Positions 17,376 through 27,276 of a stretch of DNA of 64,000 bases are shown here, one piece after another; the stretch's first letter is position 1, and each line of letters opens with the position of its first letter. Location of the stretch: assembly GCA_011087605.1 (NCBI GenBank), contig JAALLE010000002.1:1-64000 (forward strand), written 5' to 3'. The position numbers and the translations under genes are program-made. This DNA comes from Hyphomicrobiales bacterium (GTDB lineage Bacteria; Pseudomonadota; Alphaproteobacteria; Rhizobiales; Rhizobiaceae). Below the pieces are notes generated by a model. That model saw only the letters and a program-made list of their open reading frames with translations. It made no database searches and was not told the DNA's origin.

Positions 17376-18625
17376 GACCACACCGTCTGATCGCGGATGA
17401 CGCGACCTGCCTGTGCGCTTGCTACACACTCTGACAAGGTTCCAAATACAGGCAGATGGCCAGTATTTCCGGTGGCGTAATGGGCGAATTTTGCCGAATT
17501 GGTCATCATCACACCGGGGGTCGACGGCAGGATCGGGGTGACAACCACGCAGGTGTCCACCACCAGCACGACGCCGAGCTCTACCAGAGCTTTGTCGGCA
17601 CCATTGCTTTCGATTGCCGCCAACGTGTGACGACCAAGGCATATGTAGACCGGCACTTTGAAATTGACGCCCTTTGCCAGACGCAACAATTGGCGGCACT
17701 CCGCTTCGCTGAAATGCGGACTGCCAAGCGCCACACTGTCGATTTGATCATCCTCTGCAAGCGACAAGGCATCTCGGGTCGATATCACCATGTCCCGGGT
17801 GATGTGCATTGTCTTTTCTGCAGTCCGGTGACCCAATGCAGTTTCAAGATCAGGGGCTTCAGGCGTAACTCCGGCAATATGGACCAGCGCCACCGCCCCG
17901 GTTGAGGCTGCCGCTGCACAAAGCGCCTTGAGTTGGTCATCTGTTGCTCCCTTGGGCATGCCGTTGACAACGCAAACCGTTTCTCCGGCGAGCTGTCCAA
18001 TCAGGGCTCCAAGAACAGCGTAGAAGACATCCTGACGGATTAGATTGGGTGAAAGGTTTCCAACCTCCAATACCAATCTGGCGAGGCGGTTTTCAGATCT
18101 GTGGAGGCCGTATAAGGGCGCGCGCGCCGAAATGGCGCAGGCAATATCCAGAAAGTCACCATAGCGATTGGTGCGGGCGCCCAGTACCGTATTGGCAAAG
18201 GCCACGGCGTTGGATTCTCCCCATGCCACCTGTTGTCCCAGATCAGGGCGCGCACCCGCCTGATAGGGCGCACAGGTCCAGCTCGGTGCACAGCCCATTT
18301 TATCATGCGCGATCATCAGACGGGACGCCATCTTGCGCTGATGGGCAGGCAACCGACACTGATCCGGCTTGAGCAAATTAAGTGCCCCCACATTGGTGGT
18401 CGCAGGTACTTTGACCCGGGCGCCCTGTTCAGCCAGTTTTTCGCAATATAATGCGCCTGAATCACCGTGATAGAGGCACCCGTCAATGTGGCTTGAGTGA
18501 ATTTCTACCAACCGGTCCGCACCCAACATTCGTGCTGATTCGGTGACGAGCTCCATCGCCATTTGATCACCGACGGTGCCCGATGCGCCGCTAAGTATTG
18601 ATTTTTCGTGCTCCGTCAGGATCAT
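17372..18625 (-). CDS. Aconitase X catalytic domain protein (DUF521), large subunit
   Basis: 417-residue large subunit. Family segments are EIHSSHIDGCLYHGDSG near residue 42, MIAHDKMGCAPSWTCAPY near 108 (Cys candidates for the cluster), WGESNAVAFANTVLGARTNRYGD, and DQIDSVALGSPHFSEAECRQL near 295. The stop overlaps the small subunit start by ATGA, so the two chains are made together. With the demethylase-like gene downstream in the operon and an enolase-superfamily gene nearby, a route for hydroxyproline or its betaine is plausible. I infer cis-3-hydroxy-L-proline dehydratase as the best single guess. Confidence 0.9.
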   Translation of the reverse strand: MILTEHEKSILSGASGTVGDQMAMELVTESARMLGADRLVEIHSSHIDGCLYHGDSGALYCEKLAEQGARVKVPATTNVGALNLLKPDQCRLPAHQRKMASRLMIAHDKMGCAPSWTCAPYQAGARPDLGQQVAWGESNAVAFANTVLGARTNRYGDFLDIACAISARAPLYGLHRSENRLARLVLEVGNLSPNLIRQDVFYAVLGALIGQLAGETVCVVNGMPKGATDDQLKALCAAAASTGAVALVHIAGVTPEAPDLETALGHRTAEKTMHITRDMVISTRDALSLAEDDQIDSVALGSPHFSEAECRQLLRLAKGVNFKVPVYICLGRHTLAAIESNGADKALVELGVVLVVDTCVVVTPILPSTPGVMMTNSAKFAHYATGNTGHLPVFGTLSECVASAQAGRVIRDQTVWS

Positions 18626-18701
18626 CTCTACGCCGGACGATTACAGTATGGTTTGGGATAATCTGTGCACATGATTTCCATGTGACACAAGCAATGAATG
18701 A

Positions 18702-19973
18702 CTATGGCGACTGCGGCGAACTCGCTTTCTTCTGAGCCGCCAGTTGGGCAAGTGTCACACATAGCTCGGTCGCGGTGGCCATGTCCTGAACGGATATCCA
18801 TTCCTTCGGTCCGTGAATACACTACATTCCAGTAAAAATATTCGGCGTTGGTATTCCAAATTCAGTTAATCGTGATCCATCAGTACCACCGCGGATGGGC
18901 ACCGATATGGGCTCTATTGCCAGACTGTGACAAGCCTGACGGGCAAGTTCGACGGGTGTCATGTCCTTTTCCAGCCAATAGCGCATATTGTGATATTGTG
19001 GGTGAATTTCGCATTTAATCTCCGCCCGAGGTTCCGACGCGCCCACAGCGGTGCAGACCTGTTGTAAAAGATCACCCTTGGCCGCAAGCCCATCAAGCTC
19101 AAAGTCCCGCAAGATCAGTTTGACAATCATCTGGGACGATCCGCCGACCATGTCGGTTACATGAATGAAACCCTCTCGGTCGTCGGTAACTTCCGGTGTC
19201 ATGGTCGCCTGCGGCAAAGTCTGCACAATCTTTGAGGCGAGATGGGTTGCGTTGACCATTTTTTCCTTGGCCAGGCCCGGATGAATCGACACGCCGGTGA
19301 TGGTGATCACAGCACGGTCAGCGGAAAAACTCTCAAATTCAATCTCCCCCACTTCACCACCGTCGAGCGTATAGGCAAAGTCAGCTGCCAGATCCTTTGC
19401 AAGCGGCTTGTCAACGCCGCGCCCGATCTCTTCGTCAGGCGTGAAAGCAATACGAATAGGCCCATGTGGGATGTCGGGGTTGGTCAGCAAGTGTTGGGTC
19501 ATCGTCATCAAAATGGCGACTCCTGCCTTGTCATCTGCCCCCAACAGGGTGGTGCCGGACGCTGTGATAATGTCATGGCCCACTTTCTCGCCCAGATAGG
19601 GATGGTCCTGTGGTGACAAGACCAGCGACTGATCGTCTGGAAAAGTAATATCGCCCCCGTTATAGCCCTTGATCACGCGTGGTTTAACACCGGTGGCATT
19701 AAACTGTGGTGCCGTATCCACATGGGCGAGCAGGCCTATTGTCGGCGCGTCCGGTTCTGCCGCCGTGCCGGGAATGGTGGCCAATACAACGCCGTAATCG
19801 GTGAGCTGAACATCTTCTGCGCCCAGCCCGTTGAGCTCGGTTTCCAACAGGCGAAGCATATTCATTTGGATATCTGTACTTGGCGTTGAAGGTGAGTTTT
19901 CGTCGCTTTGACTGTCTATTGCGGCGTATCGAACAAGACGGTCTTCTAGTTCCTGGTTGTACGGGCTTTGCAT
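18702..19973 (-). pseudogene. pepT: Peptidase T gene interrupted by an in-frame amber codon
   Basis: M20-family tripeptide aminopeptidase. Visible metal-site motifs are LLAHVDTAPQFN, LLGADDKAGVAI, FTPDEEIGRG and YTLDGG, then RGGTDGSRLTEFGIPTPNIFTGM. At 18822-18824 the frame hits TAG. Past it the same frame continues as CIHGPKEWISVQDM and on to TLAQLAAQKK, ending at TAG 18702-18704. That is the expected PepT C terminus, including the IHG histidine that is a zinc ligand in known PepT structures. A CAG-to-TAG change is the simplest cause. The truncated product would lose about 40 residues and probably activity. I chose the start at the second ATG of ATGATG, with GGAG 5 bases upstream. A sequencing error or amber readthrough remains possible. 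Confidence 0.85.
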
Positions 19974-20120
19974 CATTTCTCCGGGGCAATCCTGATCAAG
20001 CATAGCAGCCTAACAGAGTGTTCAAACGCTCGCCAGTGAGAGCTTCCAAGGTCAGCTTCACCTGTCTACACTGGGTCCCTAGTTGCCTGATTCTGATCAA
20101 TTGAAGAAAAGTCCAACGTT

Positions 20121-21239
20121 ATGGCCGTTATTGAACACGTAGAAATATTGATGGTTGATCTGGTGCCCAAAGTGCGGCGCACCGATGCAATACAGTCATT
20201 TGACAGTCAGGAAACGCCAATGGTGCGCATCACTGACAGCGACGGCAATTCCGGAATTGGATACACCTATACAATCGGTCAGGGCGGCCCCTCAATCATG
20301 GCCTTGCTGCGTCAGACACTGGTTCCCCGTCTGATTGGTAAAAATCCGGAAACGATTGAAGCCATCTGGCATGACCTTCTGTTTTCAACCCATGCGACCG
20401 CAGTGGGGGCCATAACATCGCTGGCGCTGGCAGCCATCGATACCGCGCTTTGGGATCTGAGGTGTCGCCGGGCAAATCTGCCCCTCTTCCAGATGCTGGG
20501 CGGATCGAAGAGTAGTGTCCCGTGTTATACAACCGAAGGTGGTTGGTTGCACATTGATACCGAAGCGCTGGTCAATCACGCAGTAGAGGCAAAGGCCAAA
20601 GGCTTTGCCGGGTCCAAGATCAAAATTGGAAAACCGCACCTGTCACAGGACCGGGAACGCCTTGGTGCGGTGCGTGAGGCGGTTGGGCCAGACTACGAGA
20701 TCATGGTCGATGCCAATCAATCCTTCAGCCGCGCCGAAGCAACCCGTCGGGCACGAATGCTCGAAGAGTTCGATATTGCCTGGTTTGAAGAGCCAATGCC
20801 GGCCGACAATATTCTCGAACATGCTCAACTGGCAGCCTCCACTTCCGTACCGATCGCGGTTGGCGAAAGCATGTATTCGATCAGCCAGTTCAAGGATTAT
20901 CTGGTGTGCGGGGGCGCATCGATCCTGCAGGTGGATGTGGCCCGGATTGGCGGCATTACTCCGTGGATGAAAGTGGCACATATGGCCGAAGCTTTCAGTG
21001 TCCCCATATGCCCGCATTTTCTCATGGAGCTGCATGCCAGTCTGGTGTGTGCCATACCCAATGCTCCGTGGCTTGAATATATTCCCCAGCTGGACACGCT
21101 TACGAAGTCCGGATTGAACATTGAAAATGGAATGGCATTGCCAAGCAATCAGGCCGGTCTGGGCATTGACTGGGATTGGAACGCCATCGACGACGCACGG
21201 ATCGAGGACCTGACCTGGATCTGTCAAACCGGATCGTAA
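20121..21239 (+). CDS. Enolase superfamily enzyme (mandelate racemase / muconate lactonizing subgroup)
   Basis: 372-residue (alpha/beta)7-beta barrel enzyme with a capping domain. SKIKIGKP carries the K-x-K catalytic lysine. Metal ligands are the Asp in IMVDANQSF, the Glu in WFEEPMPADN and the Glu in VGESMYSISQF. The other catalytic side is the His in ICPHFLMELH. The motif THATAVGAITSLALAAIDTALWD is in the capping/barrel junction. Known members of similar context include hydroxyproline betaine 2-epimerase and sugar acid dehydratases. It is divergent from the broken pepT gene across 147 bases. The reaction is undetermined; epimerisation alpha to a carboxylate is likely. Confidence 0.88.
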   Translation: MAVIEHVEILMVDLVPKVRRTDAIQSFDSQETPMVRITDSDGNSGIGYTYTIGQGGPSIMALLRQTLVPRLIGKNPETIEAIWHDLLFSTHATAVGAITSLALAAIDTALWDLRCRRANLPLFQMLGGSKSSVPCYTTEGGWLHIDTEALVNHAVEAKAKGFAGSKIKIGKPHLSQDRERLGAVREAVGPDYEIMVDANQSFSRAEATRRARMLEEFDIAWFEEPMPADNILEHAQLAASTSVPIAVGESMYSISQFKDYLVCGGASILQVDVARIGGITPWMKVAHMAEAFSVPICPHFLMELHASLVCAIPNAPWLEYIPQLDTLTKSGLNIENGMALPSNQAGLGIDWDWNAIDDARIEDLTWICQTGS

Positions 21240-21274
21240 ATATCCAGATGGACAAGGCGTCGATCACTGGACGG

Positions 21275-23047
21275 TCATAACAGACCAGCCTGCCGCATTG
21301 GTTCAAGAATTTGAATATTGTGTTCTTCGTTGGGGTATGGCTTCCATTGCTTTCGGCGAGAAACAAATCCCGCCTCAAGTTCTTCAGCTTTTGCAAGCTC
21401 GCGTTGGGCGTCTTCAAGCAATCCTTGATGTGCGTGACACATTGCCAACCGAAAATGGGTTTCCGGCTGATCAGGCTTCAGCTGAACCGCCACTTCCGCC
21501 CGCTCGGTTGCTATATCCGGGCGGCTGGAAGAAAGATACGCCCGGGACAAATAGCCAAAATAATGCCAGCGAAATGGATCTCTTGGATTGAGCACCATCG
21601 CCGCTTCAATGATTTCAATGCCTTTTTCAAATTCCCCGTTAAGGGTTAGCCGATTGCCCACTGCAAAAGCCGCCCGAACATCGTTCGGGTTGAGATCAAG
21701 CGCGCGTTGCGCTTCAGTGAGTCCCTTTCTGGCCTCTCCAGTCCAGACATATACTGAACTCAAGGCGAGATGAGCCAGGGCTGAATTTTCATTCAGTGAA
21801 ACTGCGCGCTTGCCAGCTTCCAGTCCCAATTCAGCAGCTTGGGATCGATCAATCTCACAGCCCAACATCAAGTCATGAGAATGCGTCCAAGCCAAATAGG
21901 CCCAGGCATCATCGTAGTCATTGGACCTTTCAATCGCCCGTTTGAACAGTTCGCGTGCCTTGGCATTGGCCGGGCAATTATAAGCGAGAAAATGTGGAAT
22001 TCCCTGAATCACCAGATCCCAAGCAGTCACGTCATAATTGCGGGCGGCAGATATACGGGCCAATTCCGCTTGTTCAATCTGGTGCCCCAGTAATGCGGCA
22101 ACCCGACTGGTGATCTCGTCCTGTACAACAAAAATATCGTCAATAACCCGGTCAAAGCGTTCCGACCACAATTCGTGCTCCTGAACCGTGTCGAGCAAGG
22201 AAGCGGTAATTCTGACCCGATTGCTGGCAGTTCGAACACTGCCTTCCAGAATATATCGGGCGCCTAATTCCTTCGCTATCTCGCTGGTTTTCACTGAGCG
22301 ATCTTTGAACGAAAACACCGAGTTGCGGGCGATTACCGGAAAGGTGCGCCAATATGAAATTGCGGTTATCAGATCTTCAGTCAGCCCATCGGCAAAACCA
22401 TCATGATCGGAGCCACCGGACAGATTTCGAAACGGCAGAACCGCAATGGTTGGTTTTGCGGGCCGTTCCGAAGATATGTTTTTGGCAGCTTCCTCTGAGC
22501 CCGACGTTTGGTGATTGTCATGCGCCCACAACCAAACATCAATTTGATTTCTTATGTTTTTCAAGGATTGTCGACCGAGGTTTAGAAACTGCGCACCGGA
22601 ACGCCCGTCAAGATGTTCAAAGGCATGATTGGAAATTGCAATTCCGCCTGGCTTGGCCACTTCCTGTAACCTTGCGGCAATGTTGACACAGTCGCCAAAT
22701 ATATCTCCGCCGTCGACAATGACGTCTCCCAGATGAACCCCTATTCTCAGGCGAATCGCCGCATTTGGGTCACTATCCCTGGCGCTGACCTCCACGGCTT
22801 TCTGGATTTCCTGACTGCAACGTACTGCCGACTGCACAGAGGGAAATTCCAGCAGCAGGCCGTCCCCCATGGACTTGATCAGGCGGCCAGAATGTGTGGC
22901 GATCAGTGGATCGATAGCTTCGCGTTGGAGCACTTTCAGCGCCGCCAGCGCCCCCTGTTCATCATACCCCATCAAGCGCGAGTAACCGACCACATCGGTC
23001 ACGACCACCGCTGCTAATCTTCGCTCATGTTCACTCAACAGGGTCAT
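21275..23047 (-). CDS. Class III adenylate/guanylate cyclase with TolB-like region and TPR repeats
   Basis: 590 residues in three parts. The cyclase domain (about 8-165) has both metal-binding aspartates (VVVTDVVGYSRLM and GGDIFGDCVNIAARL), the adenine-recognising Lys in LIKSMGDGLLLEF, and Asn/Arg in VNIAARL, so it looks active. A TolB-N-like segment (about 195-330, TIAVLPFRNLSGG, YILEGSVRTASNRVRI) follows, then TPR helices to the end (ALAHLALSSVYVWTGEARKG, LNPNDVRAAFAVGNRL). It has no membrane helix. It is the first of three such cyclases within 12 kb and lies 82 bases downstream of the helicase gene. Confidence 0.88.
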   Translation of the reverse strand: MTLLSEHERRLAAVVVTDVVGYSRLMGYDEQGALAALKVLQREAIDPLIATHSGRLIKSMGDGLLLEFPSVQSAVRCSQEIQKAVEVSARDSDPNAAIRLRIGVHLGDVIVDGGDIFGDCVNIAARLQEVAKPGGIAISNHAFEHLDGRSGAQFLNLGRQSLKNIRNQIDVWLWAHDNHQTSGSEEAAKNISSERPAKPTIAVLPFRNLSGGSDHDGFADGLTEDLITAISYWRTFPVIARNSVFSFKDRSVKTSEIAKELGARYILEGSVRTASNRVRITASLLDTVQEHELWSERFDRVIDDIFVVQDEITSRVAALLGHQIEQAELARISAARNYDVTAWDLVIQGIPHFLAYNCPANAKARELFKRAIERSNDYDDAWAYLAWTHSHDLMLGCEIDRSQAAELGLEAGKRAVSLNENSALAHLALSSVYVWTGEARKGLTEAQRALDLNPNDVRAAFAVGNRLTLNGEFEKGIEIIEAAMVLNPRDPFRWHYFGYLSRAYLSSSRPDIATERAEVAVQLKPDQPETHFRLAMCHAHQGLLEDAQRELAKAEELEAGFVSRRKQWKPYPNEEHNIQILEPMRQAGLL

Positions 23048-23129
23048 CCAAATTTTACGGCGCGGGGTTCAGCTTATGCGGCAAAATATTGGCTGGCAAG
23101 AAACGCGCCACCACACAAACCGAGCAATG

Positions 23130-25007
23130 TTAAGTTCTCACCTTCGGCTTTTTGCGTTTTTTCTTGGGTTTGGAAACTTCCGGTGCCGCCTTGGGTTTCT
23201 TTGAAGCACTGGCAGCCTTGGGTTTGAACTTTCGCTTTTTGCCCTTTTCAGATTTTGAAGTGCCATCGTCGGTTTCTGTATAAGTCTTGCCTTTTCCCCG
23301 GTGCGGTTTGGACGATCTTTTTTCCCCCGATTTTCGGGGCTTACCAAATCTGGCACTGCTGTCGAAATCCGGCTTGCCGTCCAGCACATCGACTCGGACG
23401 TTTTTCTCCAATGTCAGATTTGGGCCGATCGACTCAAGAAAGCGGTCAGCCTGAGTTGCATCCAGCTCCACATGTGTCTGGTTCTGTTCAATCTTGATAT
23501 AGCCAATATCCGGTTTCGACAGGTTGCCGGCATTGCAAATCAATGGGATGAGCCAGCGCGGCTCGGCATTTTGCTTGCGTCCCACCGAAATCGTCACCCA
23601 AAGGCTTTGATCAAATTCCCGAGCGGACTTGCCGGTTTTGCGTTTTCCGGAAGTTTTGGAATCGCCGAATTCCCGCCGCGAGGGTGCACTTACAGAAACA
23701 GCCTGAATGTCCTCGGGTGCCGATTTGCCGGCCTTGCTCAAGCGCAAAAATGCCGCAGCAATCTGCTCAGGCGAGAACTTGGCCAACATGCGCGCAGTTG
23801 CATCAATCTCTTCACCATGCACTTCATCTGTTAAAATCGGGTCGGCCAGCATCCGCTCTTCATCCCGCTCTATAACTGCATCAGCAGATGGTGGATTGGC
23901 CCAGGATGCGCTGATCTTGGCGGCTCGCAGCAGTCGTTCGGCGCGATTTCGCCCCTTTTGATCGACCATCAGGGCACTTACCCCCTTGCGTCCGGCGCGG
24001 CCGGTTCTGCCGCTTCGGTGCAGTAGGGTTTCCGGATCCGATGGTAAATCGGCATGAATCACAAGTTCCAGTTTTGGCAGGTCGATACCGCGGGCGGCAA
24101 CGTCTGTTGCAATGCAAACCCGCGCCCGGCCATCTCGCATGGCTTGCAGGGCATGAGTACGTTCATTCTGGCTCAGCTCGCCGGACAGGGCCACCACCGA
24201 AAATCCGCGGTTGTTAAAACGGGCTACCATATGATTGACCGCCGCCCGGGTGTTGCAGAACACCAGCGCATTTTCTGCCTCATAATAACGCAGCACATTG
24301 ACAATGGCGTTTTCACGCTCTCGCGGAGCAACCACCAAAGCCCGGTATTCAATATCGCCGTGTTGTTGTTTCTCTTCCTGAGTTGATATGCGTATCGCAT
24401 CGTTTTGGTAGAGTTTGGCAAGCTTCGCAATCGGCGCTGGAACCGTTGCAGAAAACAATAACGTACGTCGCTCTTCGGGCGTTGCTTCAAGGATGAATTC
24501 CAGATCTTCGCGGAAGCCGAGATCCAGCATTTCATCTGCTTCATCAAGAATGGCCGCTCTGAGTTGGGTCGTATCCAGCGCGTTACGCATGATATGATCG
24601 CGCAATCGGCCCGGTGTACCAACCACAATATGCGCTCCACGTTGAAGCGCCCGTCGTTCGGTTCTGATATCCATGCCACCAACACATGAGGCGATCACGG
24701 CTCCGGTATCAGCGTAAAGCCAGTCCAATTCGCGTTTTACCTGAAGCGCCAGTTCACGTGTTGGAGCAACGATCAATGCTAAGGGAGTTGATGCCTTGGA
24801 CAGATGATCTGTTTCTCCCAGCAGCGTTGGGGCAATCGCCATGCCAAAAGCCACCGTCTTGCCTGACCCCGTTTGCGCTGACACCAGCAGATCTGAATCG
24901 CGGATTTCCGGCTTCAGTACCGCTTTTTGGACCGGAGTCAGTTCCGCATAGCCACGCTCGGTCAGCGCCTTTGCCAGAGATGGCACGACGTCGTTAAAAT
25001 TACTCAT
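23130..25007 (-). CDS. DEAD-box RNA helicase with basic C-terminal tail
   Basis: 625-residue ATP-dependent RNA helicase of the DeaD/DbpA type. Motifs: ELTPVQKAVL (Q motif), SAQTGSGKTVAFG (I), PTRELALQV (Ia), DEADEMLDLG (II), LFSATVP (III), IATDVAARGID (V) and HRSGRTGRAGRKG (VI). The part around LWVTISVGRKQNAEPRWL resembles the DbpA RNA-binding domain. The last ~90 residues are rich in Lys, Ser and Pro, fitting an RNA-binding tail. I chose MSNFNDVV as the start; a longer open frame adds 26 residues unlike the family. Probable roles are ribosome assembly or cold-adapted RNA unwinding. Confidence 0.92.
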   Translation of the reverse strand: MSNFNDVVPSLAKALTERGYAELTPVQKAVLKPEIRDSDLLVSAQTGSGKTVAFGMAIAPTLLGETDHLSKASTPLALIVAPTRELALQVKRELDWLYADTGAVIASCVGGMDIRTERRALQRGAHIVVGTPGRLRDHIMRNALDTTQLRAAILDEADEMLDLGFREDLEFILEATPEERRTLLFSATVPAPIAKLAKLYQNDAIRISTQEEKQQHGDIEYRALVVAPRERENAIVNVLRYYEAENALVFCNTRAAVNHMVARFNNRGFSVVALSGELSQNERTHALQAMRDGRARVCIATDVAARGIDLPKLELVIHADLPSDPETLLHRSGRTGRAGRKGVSALMVDQKGRNRAERLLRAAKISASWANPPSADAVIERDEERMLADPILTDEVHGEEIDATARMLAKFSPEQIAAAFLRLSKAGKSAPEDIQAVSVSAPSRREFGDSKTSGKRKTGKSAREFDQSLWVTISVGRKQNAEPRWLIPLICNAGNLSKPDIGYIKIEQNQTHVELDATQADRFLESIGPNLTLEKNVRVDVLDGKPDFDSSARFGKPRKSGEKRSSKPHRGKGKTYTETDDGTSKSEKGKKRKFKPKAASASKKPKAAPEVSKPKKKRKKPKVRT

Positions 25008-25189
25008 GTCTCGTCTTTCGATTCTGCTTGGCTTGATCAGCCGGCATGGCGATGTGCTGTGCACCAAAGATCGCTGTACCTTCAATTTGGATAGCCCATA
25101 AGCTCCCGGGCACGGATTGTACAGGCCAATGACAGACTTGAGACCTGACCAAAGTTCAGGATCGGTGTGGGTGCTCAGCTTTGGTGTTG

Positions 25190-27073
25190 TTATTCTGGCA
25201 GTCCAGCACGTATCAGTGCATCAGTTATTTCTGCGACAAATTTTTGGTTTTTCTTGTAGGCCCAGTTTCGCTTAAATTTGGCTGCGGAGTAATCTGGCTG
25301 AATATCGAGTGCCAGTTCGACATATTTTCGGGCGTTGGGCAGATCACCTTCCAGGGCGGATATGGCGGCCAGTCTGATTTGGCCCGCAAGACGAAACCGG
25401 CTGCTGATCTTCGGCTTTGCCAACAGACTTTCCCCAATCTTCTTTGCCTCTGCATAATCTTTCAACTCGATCAATGCAGCCACCATATTGTGATAGACGA
25501 AGTCGGGAAAATACGGCTGCATCCGGATTCCCAGTTTCATCAAATGAACCCCCTGTTTGGGATATCCGCTGGACGCTTTCACCCACCCGCCAAGATAATG
25601 AACACCGGCGTCGCCAGGCGCCAGCTTTGTGGCATTGTCGATCTTGGAAACTGCAGAGTCATGTTGACGCGAAACAAGGTCCAGAATTGCCGACAGCAAA
25701 TAGGAATCTGCGGTCTTTGCAATGGACAGTGCTTTCGCAGAATAGCGTCGCGCAGCCGTCATATCTGCCTTGCGGTCATGGGAGATGCCCATTGCAATTT
25801 TTTGCCAGTGGACATAGCCCATCATTTCATTGGCCTTTGCAGAGTTGGGCAAGCGGCGAATAAGTTCGAGAAACAACTCTTCCGACTTCTTGTGCGCATC
25901 GGGGGTAAACAGTTGCGATTGTTGCAGGCCCGTCAGAAACAGGCGCTGATTTTCAATGTCGTCCAGCTGCTGGAGCGCTTCATGTGCACTATTGCCGAGC
26001 ACCAATTGGACGTGCATGGCGCTTGAAATCTTGTTTGTAATGTCGTCCTGAATAGCCAGAAAATCTTCTAACTGCCGATCATAACGTTCAGCCCAAAGGT
26101 GCTTACCATTAAGGGCGTCAACCAGTTGAGCCGTCACCCGCAAGCTATTTCCCGAGGCCTGGACACTTCCTTCCAATACATATCGGACCCCCAGTTCTTC
26201 AGCGATTTTTTGAACACTGGTTGCCTTTCCTTTGTAGGAAAAGCTGGAATTTCGGGCGATGACAAACAGATAGGGAGATGTTGAGAACACCGCAATGATA
26301 TTCTCCGTAAGTCCGTCTCCCAGATAGTCGCGCGCACTGTCGCCGGTGAGATTGTCAAACGGCAGAACGGCAATTGATGGTTTTTCGGGCAGTTCATAGG
26401 CGTATTTGTTCAGGTCGGCGGGCTCAAAATCCGGTTGTTGGAACCACAAAAATAACCCGCCGACGGCCACCGCCACCAAAGCAATCAGAGCCCCGATCAT
26501 GGGTAGAGAATTGCGTGAACGTTGTGGAGTGGTGGCAACCTCATCTTGCCCCAACACCCGAAACACACGCAGAGGTCGGGAAATGTTTTTGACTTCGAAC
26601 TCACCCAGATCTTCGAATGTCAGCTCCATTCGGTCACGGATATTGTCGCGCACCGTACGGGAGATGCAAATGCCTCCCGGTTCGGCGAGTGCTTCGATAC
26701 GGGCGGCGACATTGACGCCGTCTCCGAAAATGTCGCCGTCGGCGTCAACAAAGACATCACCCAGGTTTATTCCTATGCGAAACAACATTTTATGTTGATC
26801 AGCAAATTCAGCATTCCGCTCGTCCATGGCGGATTGAATCTGTATTGCGCAATTAACCGCGTCAACGACACTGGGAAATTCAAACAATATGCTGTCGCCT
26901 GCGGTGCCGACAATTCTGCCTCCATATTGCAGGCCGATGGGGTCAATCGCCCTACGATGTGCCTTCAGGGCGGCGATGGTTCCTTCCTCATCTTTCCCCA
27001 TCAACCTGGAATAGCCGACGACATCGATAGCAACGACCGCGGCCAGCCGTCTTTCCAAGTTGGTGTCTACCAT
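25190..27073 (-). CDS. Class III cyclase domain, membrane helix, TolB-like region and TPR repeats
   Basis: 627 residues. The cyclase domain (about 5-165) keeps both metal aspartates (VVAIDVVGYSRLMG and GDIFGDGVNVAARI), but at the purine-specificity lysine it reads IVGTAGDSILFEF, with Gly instead of Lys. A single transmembrane helix follows (MIGALIALVAVAVGGLFLWF, about 200-219). Then come the TolB-like part (SIAVLPFDNLTGDSARDYLG, YVLEGSVQASGNSLRV) and TPR helices. The TPR part would lie on the opposite side of the membrane from the cyclase domain. It is a paralogue of the 21275-23047 gene, not a close copy. Activity and nucleotide choice are uncertain. Confidence 0.87.
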   Translation of the reverse strand: MVDTNLERRLAAVVAIDVVGYSRLMGKDEEGTIAALKAHRRAIDPIGLQYGGRIVGTAGDSILFEFPSVVDAVNCAIQIQSAMDERNAEFADQHKMLFRIGINLGDVFVDADGDIFGDGVNVAARIEALAEPGGICISRTVRDNIRDRMELTFEDLGEFEVKNISRPLRVFRVLGQDEVATTPQRSRNSLPMIGALIALVAVAVGGLFLWFQQPDFEPADLNKYAYELPEKPSIAVLPFDNLTGDSARDYLGDGLTENIIAVFSTSPYLFVIARNSSFSYKGKATSVQKIAEELGVRYVLEGSVQASGNSLRVTAQLVDALNGKHLWAERYDRQLEDFLAIQDDITNKISSAMHVQLVLGNSAHEALQQLDDIENQRLFLTGLQQSQLFTPDAHKKSEELFLELIRRLPNSAKANEMMGYVHWQKIAMGISHDRKADMTAARRYSAKALSIAKTADSYLLSAILDLVSRQHDSAVSKIDNATKLAPGDAGVHYLGGWVKASSGYPKQGVHLMKLGIRMQPYFPDFVYHNMVAALIELKDYAEAKKIGESLLAKPKISSRFRLAGQIRLAAISALEGDLPNARKYVELALDIQPDYSAAKFKRNWAYKKNQKFVAEITDALIRAGLPE

Positions 27074-27276
27074 GCGAAGGCCCAGGAGTTTCTTTGTTCA
27101 AAACACGATCAAATCGCATTCCAAACAACCACACCCGATTTGTAAACCAATGGGTTAGGTTGGTGCAAACAAAGACGGGGTTCGAAAAGCTGGTCCCGGT
27201 TATTGTCGACGCGTTGCGGGGAACAATGAGTTTGCGGATTGCAAACGCTGATTGTTCCACCGCTCCGTGCAGGAAT

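Noticed and set aside
18660-18690. TGTGCACA palindrome upstream of aconitase X as an operator
   Set aside because: Short, and partly within the former pepT reading frame region; no matching regulator nearby.
18628-18822. Small 64-codon gene between aconitase X and pepT
   Set aside because: It lies in another frame over the read-through tail of pepT, which has clear homology.
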